From positions 1 through 19,527 of the forward strand of contig CALMAR010000173.1 of the NCBI GenBank assembly GCA_937859855.1: a stretch of 19,527 nucleotides of DNA, written 5' to 3'. This document shows positions 8,218-13,825 of the stretch, piece by piece. This stretch comes from an uncultured Kineosporia sp. GTDB taxonomy: Bacteria > Actinomycetota > Actinomycetes > Actinomycetales > Kineosporiaceae. Every line of letters starts with the position of its first letter. Position 1 is the stretch's first letter. Below the pieces are notes generated by a model. It had not been told where the DNA came from. It did not search any database and was given only the letters and a program-made list of their open reading frames with translations. The position numbers and the translations under genes were made by a program.

Positions 8218-8634
8218 CTATGGCGAGCCAAGACTGCCCGCGCGGGCCCGCCAGCCGCCGCGGGCGACCGCAACGCTGGCCTGGACGACCACGGAGCCGT
8301 CGGTACTGGGAACGCAGTGATCAAGACGGGCGCTATTGGCCAATGCCACCCGCGCGGCAACTCCGCATGCCGCCGACTGGTTCCTGTCCATACCGAACCG
8401 GCCAGGCGGCAAGCCTCCAAAGCTGTCAGCGGCCGGAGTTCCAGCCTGTTCGGCCGAAAGCGCACTGGCTCCGGCCAAAGCCCCGAGATCCGCAGCGGCC
8501 TGTGCCCGGTGGCGAGCCACCATCACCTGACCCAAGAGTCCGCTCATGGCGATCATGAACAAACCGGCACCGGCGACGCCCAGTACCAGAACGGTCCCGG
8601 CGCCCTTTTCGCCTTGGCCGCGTGCCCGCTTCAT
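8218..8634 (-). CDS. TadG/Rv3654c-like Flp pilus assembly protein
   Basis: A 138-residue protein with a short basic N-terminus (MKRARGQGEKG), one hydrophobic segment at about residues 13-35, and then RHRAQAAADLGALAGASAL, the hallmark of the Rv3654c-like, TadE-type helical family. The rest is an exported region with two cysteines. The prepilin-like Gly11 has no Glu at +5, so normal prepilin peptidase processing is uncertain. It is expected to be a minor pseudopilin-like component of the Tad system, anchored in the membrane with its bulk outside. The ATG at 8634 overlaps the tadE stop by 4 bp (ATGA). It is the last gene of the flp-tadE block. Confidence 0.82.
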   Translation of the reverse strand: MKRARGQGEKGAGTVLVLGVAGAGLFMIAMSGLLGQVMVARHRAQAAADLGALAGASALSAEQAGTPAADSFGGLPPGRFGMDRNQSAACGVAARVALANSARLDHCVPSTDGSVVVQASVAVARGGWRARAGSLGSP

Positions 8635-8981
8635 GACCCTCCGTTCAGCGAGCTTTCCAAGACCGATGTGACCGAAGCAGTAACCGTCAGTGCGGTGATA
8701 GGGACCGCCAGGTGGACTGGCGCCCGAACCGACACCGTCGCCGTCGTTGAGCCAGCTCTGAGGTTCACGCTGGCTCGGCCGGGTGCCGCGGCCCGAGCCG
8801 CCGACAGGACGGCAGCAGCTGACTCACCGCGGGCAGCCAGTCGTGCCCCGGTGCTGGCGGCGTCGATGCATCGAATCTGCGAGACCACGGCCGTCCCCGC
8901 GGTCAGGATCCAGGCCAGGAGCAGCACCACGCCTGGGAACAGAATCGCCAACTCGGCGGTGGCTGAGCCTCGGTCGCGCAT
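8631..8981 (-). CDS. tadE: TadE-like pseudopilin
   Basis: A 116-residue protein. The N-terminus MRDRGSATAEL carries a type IV prepilin-like site, Gly5 followed by SATAE with Glu at +5. A membrane segment LAILFPGVVLLLAWILTAG comes next, then RCIDAASTGARLAARGE, typical of TadE proteins and Rv3655c. It would be a minor pilin of the Tad machine, processed by a prepilin peptidase that is not in this window. I chose ATG 8981 because it places the prepilin motif at the N-terminus and overlaps the preceding stop by one base (TGATG). A longer reading to 9242 has no motif. It is translationally coupled on both sides. Confidence 0.85.
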   Translation of the reverse strand: MRDRGSATAELAILFPGVVLLLAWILTAGTAVVSQIRCIDAASTGARLAARGESAAAVLSAARAAAPGRASVNLRAGSTTATVSVRAPVHLAVPITALTVTASVTSVLESSLNGGS

Positions 8982-9292
8982 CAGCCGATGCTCAGTGCGC
9001 GTTTGATGACTCCGGTGAGCAGATTGGCGGCAGCACCACTTCGCAACAAGGCGAGCAGCACTCCAGCGAAGCTGCAGGCGGCCAAGGTAGCAATTGCGTA
9101 CTCCGCGGTCGCGGTGCCCGTCTCGGCCATCAGCCGCGGCACGCCCGCACCGCGGACACGCACCTTCAGCTGGCTGACCAGGCGCCCATCGCCCACAGCC
9201 TGGCGGCGACCAGCCTTCAGCACTGCCAGCAGCCCCGGCCACCCCACTTCAGTACTCGAATTCCATTGCTCAACAAAGAATTTGATCCACAC
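8981..9292 (-). CDS. DUF4244 Flp-type prepilin (Rv3656c-like)
   Basis: Up to 103 residues. The key part is ETGTATAEYAIATLAAC: Gly59 followed by TATAEY gives the Flp prepilin signature G/XXXXEY, then a hydrophobic helix AIATLAACSFAGVLLALL and a short tail GVIKRALSIG, as in DUF4244 proteins. After cleavage the mature subunit would be about 44 residues and would form the main filament or pseudopilus. GTG 9292 is favoured because GGGGGAG stands 6 nt upstream, giving a leader of 59 residues, long for a Flp pilin. An internal GTG at 9223 is an alternative start. It is the first gene of the flp-tadE-tadG-like block and lies about 100 bp downstream of the repeated control element at 9394-9437. Confidence 0.8.
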   Translation of the reverse strand: MWIKFFVEQWNSSTEVGWPGLLAVLKAGRRQAVGDGRLVSQLKVRVRGAGVPRLMAETGTATAEYAIATLAACSFAGVLLALLRSGAAANLLTGVIKRALSIG

Positions 9293-9393
9293 GTCATGCT
9301 CCCCCGTTCCGCCGGTTCCCGGCTCGATGCCCGCCCCTGCGGCGGTTCTCCAAACCTGCCTGGATCGGTCTCGTCATGGAGCCGCCGGGTCCG

Positions 9394-9437
9394 ATCTGTG
9401 GATAAGAAACCGGTCGTGCACCCTGTGGATCGTTCGA
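9394..9437 (-). promoter_or_regulatory. Shared Tad-locus element, copy 1 (paired DnaA-box-like sites)
   Basis: Read on the minus strand: TCGAACGATCCACA, 4 nt, GCACGAC, 7 nt, TTATCCACAGAT. The last part is a perfect DnaA-box consensus (TTATCCACA, 9397-9405). A second site with the TCCACA core starts 27 bp away (9424-9430). The element lies in the divergent gap between the flp block (start 9292) and the interrupted plus-strand gene (start 9462). It matches copy 2 at 13392-13435 in 33 of 44 positions with identical spacing. Its function as an operator or promoter is inferred. Confidence 0.6.
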
Positions 9438-9449
9438 CGGCCTGCGAAC

Positions 9450-9455
9450 TACGCT
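9450..9455 (+). promoter_or_regulatory. Putative -10 element for the interrupted gene at 9462
   Basis: TACGCT is followed by six bases and then ATG at 9462, so a transcript would begin at or next to the start codon. No -35 hexamer of good quality is visible; the region that would hold it overlaps the right end of control element copy 1. Confidence 0.35.
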
Positions 9456-9461
9456 GACTCG

Positions 9462-9836
9462 ATGGACGGCCGTACATTCGAATTCAGTTGCGCCCCATCG
9501 CTACTGACCCTGTTCCGGATGCTCGGGATGGGTTCCGGCCGTGCTTCCATCGTCCTGGAACCGCTCAGCCTGTGAATCCGCCTGGGCTGGGCCTTCTCGG
9601 CCACGGTTCCGCGAACATCGATCAGCAGCGCAGTTCCTGCCAATAACCGGGTGCTCGGCTGGGGCGTGCATGGCTGGCGAGGAAATAGGCTGGTCAACGG
9701 CTCCTCGTCCGGCCTGGTTCAGCTCATTCTCGATCCACCGGTCCCGGCCCGGCTGATGACTCTTTTTCCGCTCCGACGCCGGCTTCAGCCCAGCCTGGCC
9801 GAGCGCCGGCTTTTCCTGGAGGCGCTGTCACCGTAA
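9462..9836 (+). pseudogene. Conserved actinobacterial hypothetical gene interrupted by an in-frame TGA
   Basis: One reading frame runs from ATG 9462 to TAA 9834-9836 (124 sense positions) with a single TGA at 9573-9575, codon 38. Both halves look coding, with G/C-biased third positions. Part one reads MDGRTFEF to LEPLSL. Part two continues with RLGWAFSATVPRTSI, then GWGVHGWRG, LVNGSSSGLVQL and LDPPVPARL. These blocks resemble a conserved actinobacterial family of unknown function as I remember it (GWAF, GWGVHGWRG, VNGSS motifs), which would span the stop without a gap. The stop could be a nonsense mutation (for example from TGG), a sequencing error, or a readthrough site. No ribosome binding site is seen; the start may be leaderless. 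The gene lies opposite to and between the two Tad blocks. I give no function. Confidence 0.65.
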
Positions 9837-9955
9837 CCATGAATCTGGTCAACGCTGAAGTGCGCCACCCGCTCCCGGCCCGGGAATGAACTGAGCACAG
9901 CCTCAAAAGACCTGCTACGCAGTGATGATGGGACCAACGAGAGAGATCCGGGCGG

Positions 9956-10525
9956 TCAGCCGTGGAACAGGGCGATGACCACGGGAGCAACGCCCAGCAG
10001 GACGAATGCGGGCAACAGGCACAGCCCTGCAGGCACGACCATCAGAACTTCGAGCCGCCGGATGGTCGCCCTGACCCGGATGGCCCGCCGCACACGGTCT
10101 CGAGCCGCGGCCGCCCGGAGCAGATCGGCTGGCGGCAGGCCGGATCGAGCGGCCAATGACAGCGCACTTCTGATCGTGGCGAAGGCAGCGGACCCCGGTT
10201 CGGCTCCTCCGCGGGCCGATTCGTTCGGGCCCGGATGGGTGGCCTCCGATGGCAGCCCGGCTGCGATATCGACGGCGAGCCGGTCCAGTTCTGCGCTGTT
10301 CTGCCCGGCGGTTTCCAGTGCTTGAGCCAGGGCCAGCACAGCCGAGTACGGCGGCGCGCCCGAGGCGAGCACGGCCGCGAGCAGATCAAGGGTCAGCGCA
10401 GCTGGCAACCAGCTGGCCGCTGCAGGCGACATCTCCGTAGCCAGCACAGCCGAACGCTGATCCCTTCCCGGCTCGGGCCCGGCCACCCGAGCTAGTCTTC
10501 GGCCGGGGCGCCCGTGCGGGCTCAT
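9956..10525 (-). CDS. tadC: TadC-like type II secretion system F domain protein
   Basis: A 189-residue membrane protein of the T2SSF class. The N-terminal third includes LPAALTLDLLAAVLASG and AVLALAQALETAG, a middle part ATIRSALSLAARSGLPPADLLRAAAA fits the cytoplasmic T2SSF helices, and a C-terminal hydrophobic segment MVVPAGLCLLPAFVLLGVAP spans the membrane. It should form the inner-membrane platform of the Tad machine together with TadB. ATG 10525 overlaps the tadB stop by 4 bp (ATGA), which fixes the start; a longer reading to 10687 would lie inside tadB. It is the last gene of the ssd-tadABC block. The 119 bp between its stop and the convergent gene end at 9836 hold no clear terminator. 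Confidence 0.82.
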   Translation of the reverse strand: MSPHGRPGRRLARVAGPEPGRDQRSAVLATEMSPAAASWLPAALTLDLLAAVLASGAPPYSAVLALAQALETAGQNSAELDRLAVDIAAGLPSEATHPGPNESARGGAEPGSAAFATIRSALSLAARSGLPPADLLRAAAARDRVRRAIRVRATIRRLEVLMVVPAGLCLLPAFVLLGVAPVVIALFHG

Positions 10526-11202
10526 CTCCGGTCCTGAGCCGGGCGGCCGGGCGGCGCCGGACGCGAGCCGCTCTGCGGGTGAGCCAGGCGACGGCTGACA
10601 CCGCGCTTCTGCCGCCCGATCTGAGTCTTCGCCAGCAGCCGGGCGATCCAGCGCCGGCCAACCAGCCAGAAGCCAGCCCCGGTGCACAAGCAGATCCGGC
10701 CCGGAGCGGTACCAGTCAGGACCGCGACGGTGTTGACCCCCATCAGCAGGCCCAGGCCACAGCCGGCCATCGGAAGCAGAGCGAGCACCAGCGCGGTGGC
10801 CCTGGGTCCAGCCATCGCCACCGCCATCTCACCAGCCTGCTCGAGTTCGGCGTCAATCCCGTGCACCAGGCCGTCGTAGACGGTGGCACTGGACGCGCCG
10901 GTGCGCTCGGTGACATCGGCCGTGATCATGAGCCAGCCCAGAGCAACAGCGCCTGGTCCGGCGACCTCCGCAGCGGCGATCCGCAAACCGGCTGCCGTGC
11001 TGCCACCAACGTCGAGCATTCCGGCCACTGTGCCGGCCGGGAAAGCGACTCCCGATCGTTCCTGCGCGATCAGATGCCAGATCCGCGCCGGAGGCAGGCC
11101 CGAACGGGACAGTGCGGCCAGCAATCCGGTGAGTTCAGCGGCGTCCTCCAGCGTCAGATTCGCTGACGGGGACCAGAACCGTTCCCGGACACTGGTTATC
11201 AC
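10522..11202 (-). CDS. tadB: TadB-like type II secretion system F domain protein
   Basis: A 226-residue protein. The cytoplasmic T2SSF part contains AAELTGLLAALSRSGLPPARIWHLIA near the N-terminus and MITADVTERTGASSATVYDGLVHGID in the middle. Two hydrophobic segments follow, around LVLALLPMAGCGLGLLMGV and CLCTGAGFWLVGRRW, and a basic tail. It is the inner-membrane platform partner of TadC and the TadA ATPase. The GTG at 11202 overlaps the tadA stop by 4 bp (GTGA), with a GGGGTGG purine-rich stretch just upstream. The protein is somewhat shorter than classical TadB but typical of actinobacterial versions. Confidence 0.85.
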   Translation of the reverse strand: MITSVRERFWSPSANLTLEDAAELTGLLAALSRSGLPPARIWHLIAQERSGVAFPAGTVAGMLDVGGSTAAGLRIAAAEVAGPGAVALGWLMITADVTERTGASSATVYDGLVHGIDAELEQAGEMAVAMAGPRATALVLALLPMAGCGLGLLMGVNTVAVLTGTAPGRICLCTGAGFWLVGRRWIARLLAKTQIGRQKRGVSRRLAHPQSGSRPAPPGRPAQDRR

Positions 11203-12491
11203 TGTTCCACCCCACCGCGCTGATCAGGGCGGGGCGCTCCGCGACTGATCCCCTGCTCGATCCGCGCCTTCAGGAGTGGCCAGCCGGGCGCCCGGCGGCC
11301 GGCGGCAGCCGGGCTACCCAAATAATAGAACAGCGCCCGTCTGAGGACCACCTCGCCCCCGGCCAGGCCATCGACGGCCGCGATCTCCACCACCCGGCGC
11401 CCCGTGCGCGTTCGCTCGATGTGAATCACCGCATCCAGTGCTGCGGCCGCTTGCACGTTCACTGCACCGGGTGCCATGGACGCCAGCGCACCCAACGCCT
11501 GTAACCGGGCCGGGACGTCAGCCGCCGCGTTCGCGTGCACGGTTCCGCAGCCACCCTCGTGGCCCGTGTTCAGTGCGGCCAACAAATCGCGCACCTCGGG
11601 CCCGCGACACTCCCCCACCACAATCCGGTCCGGTCGCATCCGCAGCGCCTGCCGCACCAGGTCGGCCAGATCGACCGTGCCGGTGCCCTCGACGTTCGGC
11701 CGCCTCGCCTCCAGCCGAACGACGTGCCGGTGCTGCGGGTTCAGCTCGCCGACATCCTCCACCAGCACTATCCGCTCGTGGCTGGAAACCGACGACAGCA
11801 TGGAAGCCAGCAAAGTGGTCTTGCCGGCCCCGGTACCCCCACTGATCAGAAAGCTGAGCCGCGCCTCGACCACTTCGGACAGCAGCCGGCCCCAGCCCGG
11901 CGGAAGCGTCCCCGCCCGCTCCAGCTCGGCCAGCCCCAGGGGCCGCCGGCGCAGGATCCGCAATGAGATCACCGTGCCCGACGGTGAAACCGGCGGCAGC
12001 ACAGCGTGCAGCCGAAGTCCGGACGGCAGCCGGGCGTCGACCCAGGGACAGGCCTCGTCCAGCCGCCGCCCAGCTGAGGCCGCCAGCCGCACCGCCAACA
12101 TCCGCACCTGCTCCTCGGAGGACAAGGCACAGTCGACCCGGATCAGCCCCTCACCCTGATCGACCCAGACGTCGTCGGGCCCATTCACCAGGATGTCGGT
12201 CAGCCCCGGCAGGCCCAGCAGGGGCTGCAGCGGTCCCAGCCGCCACAACTGGTCGGCGACCCGGCTGGTCAGCAGACTCAGATCCCGCGCTCCCAGCACC
12301 CGGCCAGCGTCAGCGGCAGCCTGGGCCACCAGCGCCCGTAGCCCGTCGGGATCCGGATCCGTTCCCGAGGCGGCCAGCGACTGCCGGACCCCATCGACCA
12401 CTGCCGTCAGCACCAGCCCGAACTGGTCCCCTCCGTCCGCTCGGGCACCGCCTGTATCGGCTCGCAGGACCAGCCCAGCTTCAGCGCGCAT
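11199..12491 (-). CDS. tadA: TadA/CpaF-family secretion ATPase
   Basis: A 430-residue cytoplasmic ATPase of the type II/IV secretion family that powers pilus assembly or secretion. All motifs are present: Walker A GGTGAGKT at residues 218-225, the Asp box EDVGEL at 245-250, Walker B with RPDRIVVGECRG at 286-297, and the His box GHEGGCGTVHAN at 310-321. The N-terminal domain includes LGPLQPLLGLPGLTDILVNGP, typical of CpaF-like proteins. I chose ATG 12491, which overlaps the ssd stop by 11 bp; a reading to 12569 would extend 89 bp into ssd. The tadB start overlaps its stop. It is part of the ssd-tadA-tadB-tadC operon. Confidence 0.94.
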   Translation of the reverse strand: MRAEAGLVLRADTGGARADGGDQFGLVLTAVVDGVRQSLAASGTDPDPDGLRALVAQAAADAGRVLGARDLSLLTSRVADQLWRLGPLQPLLGLPGLTDILVNGPDDVWVDQGEGLIRVDCALSSEEQVRMLAVRLAASAGRRLDEACPWVDARLPSGLRLHAVLPPVSPSGTVISLRILRRRPLGLAELERAGTLPPGWGRLLSEVVEARLSFLISGGTGAGKTTLLASMLSSVSSHERIVLVEDVGELNPQHRHVVRLEARRPNVEGTGTVDLADLVRQALRMRPDRIVVGECRGPEVRDLLAALNTGHEGGCGTVHANAAADVPARLQALGALASMAPGAVNVQAAAALDAVIHIERTRTGRRVVEIAAVDGLAGGEVVLRRALFYYLGSPAAAGRRAPGWPLLKARIEQGISRGAPRPDQRGGVEQ

Positions 12492-13230
12492 GGCGCTCAG
12501 CCAGGTCTTCAAGGATGGCCCGGCAGGCCCGGGCCAAGGGCCCGCGAGTGCGCAGACCCGGAGGTTCACCCCGATCGAGGGCTGCGGCCAGCCCGGATTC
12601 GGCGCGCACCTGCGCCAGGATCGGCAGTCCGAGGGCCGCCGAGATGTCAGCGGCGGTCAGCCCGGTCGGTGCAGGTCCTCGGATCACCAGGCCGATCGCC
12701 TCAACACCGTTGTAGATCTGAATGGCCACCTTGGCCGCAGCGGATGCCGCGGACACTTCGGCCGGAACCACGATCAGCCCGAGGTCGACGAACCCGGCAA
12801 GGCCGGTGAGGGCATCCGGGCGTCGCGGGAGATCGAGAATAACCAGGTCGTACTCACTCAGCCCGGTCTTCAGCACCGCGGGGAGCGCCTGCGGCACCAC
12901 CGGAACCGGGACGGCGTCGCGATTCCAGGCCAGGACGTGCACGCCGTCGATCACCGGCAGGCCTTTCGCCAGCGTGCCACCCGGAAGGGGCCCCCTGACC
13001 ATCGCCAGGTCGGCCCAGCGCAGGCCGCCCGCGTCCTCTGCTCCCAGCACCAGATCGAGGCCGGGCCCGAGCGGATCACCGTCCACCAGCAGGCAACTGA
13101 ACCCAGTTGCAACGGCCTGCCGGGCAAGCGCCGCAGACAGGACGCTGGCTCCTGCTCCACCCCGCGCGCCCGCGCAGGTGAGCAGCCGGCCGGTGGGTAC
13201 TGATACGGCGGCGGTATGACGACGGGGCAT
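12481..13230 (-). CDS. ssd: Ssd/Rv3660c-like P-loop ATPase of the Tad locus (N-terminal domain absent)
   Basis: A 249-residue ParA/MinD-superfamily protein. ARGGAGASVLSAALARQA near the N-terminus is the altered Walker A of Ssd and CpaE-like proteins, followed by LLVDGDPLGPGLDLVLGAE, GLRWADL, YDLVILDLPRR and LIVVPAEVSAASAA. In Tad systems such proteins localise or regulate the machine; in mycobacteria Ssd affects septum formation. The usual family length is about 350 residues with a receiver-like domain of about 100 residues first, and that domain is missing here. ATG 13230 is one possible start. A GTG at 13323 extends the frame, but codon bias there is poor. A different frame from ATG 13343 to about 13218 has strong coding-like bias, so a frameshift near 13215 is possible. 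It is the first gene of the operon, downstream of control element copy 2. Confidence 0.8.
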   Translation of the reverse strand: MPRRHTAAVSVPTGRLLTCAGARGGAGASVLSAALARQAVATGFSCLLVDGDPLGPGLDLVLGAEDAGGLRWADLAMVRGPLPGGTLAKGLPVIDGVHVLAWNRDAVPVPVVPQALPAVLKTGLSEYDLVILDLPRRPDALTGLAGFVDLGLIVVPAEVSAASAAAKVAIQIYNGVEAIGLVIRGPAPTGLTAADISAALGLPILAQVRAESGLAAALDRGEPPGLRTRGPLARACRAILEDLAERHAR

Positions 13231-13391
13231 CGGGTCGCGGCCAGCATCGGCCGGGAGCCGGGGCCGGCCAGCGGGACGGCGCGGCCCGGTGGCACCAGCG
13301 GGAAGTCCGGCGGTGGCGCCCACGAGGTGACGTGCGTCGTCATGCCGGCCAGCCTGCCCGCTGTCCCGGCCGGGCCGCCCGAGGGCGCTGA

Positions 13392-13435
13392 ATCTGTGGA
13401 CAACTCACGCGTCGTGCTGGTTGTGGATTGTTCGA
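13392..13435 (-). promoter_or_regulatory. Shared Tad-locus element, copy 2 (paired DnaA-box-like sites)
   Basis: Read on the minus strand: TCGAACAATCCACA, 4 nt, GCACGAC, 7 nt, TTGTCCACAGAT. TTGTCCACA (13395-13403) is the preferred DnaA box of many actinobacteria. The second TCCACA-core site starts 27 bp away (13422-13428), exactly as in copy 1. It lies upstream of the ssd-tadABC operon and about 20 bp beyond the 3' end of the 6C RNA. A role in controlling the operon is inferred from position and from conservation between the copies. Confidence 0.6.
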
Positions 13436-13454
13436 ATCAAAGGGCGCTGCCGGC

Positions 13455-13556
13455 AAAATGCGACGGCCTCCGCTGGGGGGGAGCGGAGGCCGTCTAGCCG
13501 GTCCGGCTCGGGGGGGAGGAGTCGGACCGTGCGGGCACGGCTTGGAAGCCGGCTAC
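13455..13556 (-). ncRNA. 6C small RNA
   Basis: On the minus strand this stretch folds into two strong hairpins, each with seven consecutive C in its loop, the defining feature of actinobacterial 6C RNA. The first stem pairs 13519-13529 with 13499-13509 (11 bp, one G-U) around a loop with C at 13510-13516. The second pairs 13482-13494 with 13462-13474 (13 perfect bp) around C at 13475-13481. A short U-run (13458-13455) follows the second hairpin, which probably serves as terminator. A -10-like TATTAA lies at 13567-13562, so the 5' end is near 13556. In M. tuberculosis the 6C RNA (B11) lies, as I recall, between the homologues of these same neighbours (Rv3660c and Rv3661). There it affects growth-related mRNAs through its C-rich loops. 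Ends are estimates. Confidence 0.88.
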
Positions 13557-13561
13557 ACCAG

Positions 13562-13567
13562 TTAATA
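13562..13567 (-). promoter_or_regulatory. Putative -10 element of the 6C RNA
   Basis: The minus strand reads TATTAA just upstream of the predicted 5' end of the 6C RNA. Candidate -35 hexamers (TTGCGA with a 15-nt spacer, TTGTGT with a 20-nt spacer) are not at ideal distance, so only the -10 is proposed. Confidence 0.35.
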
Positions 13568-13813
13568 CCTGCGCGGCCGAACTCGCAACACAAACAGGCA
13601 GACCCGTCGGACGCCCCCCGGGCAGACCAGCGCCGGGTGATCCACCACAGCGTGAAATGGCCCACTCATCAATGCATCCGCTCGATGTTGATCATGTCAG
13701 CAAGGGCGCCTGGAACCGTGCGGTGGGTGGCGTCGCGCTTACTCGGTGCCGATCACATCCGGGCATCCGAACGAACCGGGCGAATGCTGAACCTGCGCTC
13801 CCCGGCCGCTGCC

Positions 13814-13819
13814 TATCCT
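13814..13819 (+). promoter_or_regulatory. Putative -10 element for a leaderless HAD hydrolase mRNA
   Basis: TATCCT is followed by six bases and then the GTG at 13826, so the mRNA would start on the first codon. This supports the GTG as the start, since no ribosome binding site is seen. The rest of the stretch 13568-13813 shows no gene. Confidence 0.5.
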
Positions 13820-13825
13820 GAAACC

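Noticed and set aside
7629..9006. Overlapping plus-strand open frames of 309 and 350 residues opposite bldG and the tadE/tadG-like genes
   Set aside because: The minus strand carries BldG, TadE and TadG-like motifs with coupled starts and ribosome binding sites; the plus frames have no domains.
9573..9575. Selenocysteine codon at the in-frame TGA
   Set aside because: The flanking residues show no redox motif, and I see no SECIS-like hairpin directly after the codon; a nonsense change or sequence error is simpler.
9449..9990. Minus-strand open frames (82 and 88 residues) in the gap between tadC and flp
   Set aside because: No motif and no ribosome binding site; the opposite strand has the better coding signal and family-like motifs.
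9394..13435. Replication origin or LexA (SOS) boxes at the TCCACA elements
   Set aside because: An origin needs a cluster of many DnaA boxes, usually near dnaA/dnaN, and only two per element are present. The TCGAAC half-site is not followed by GTTCGA at SOS-box spacing.
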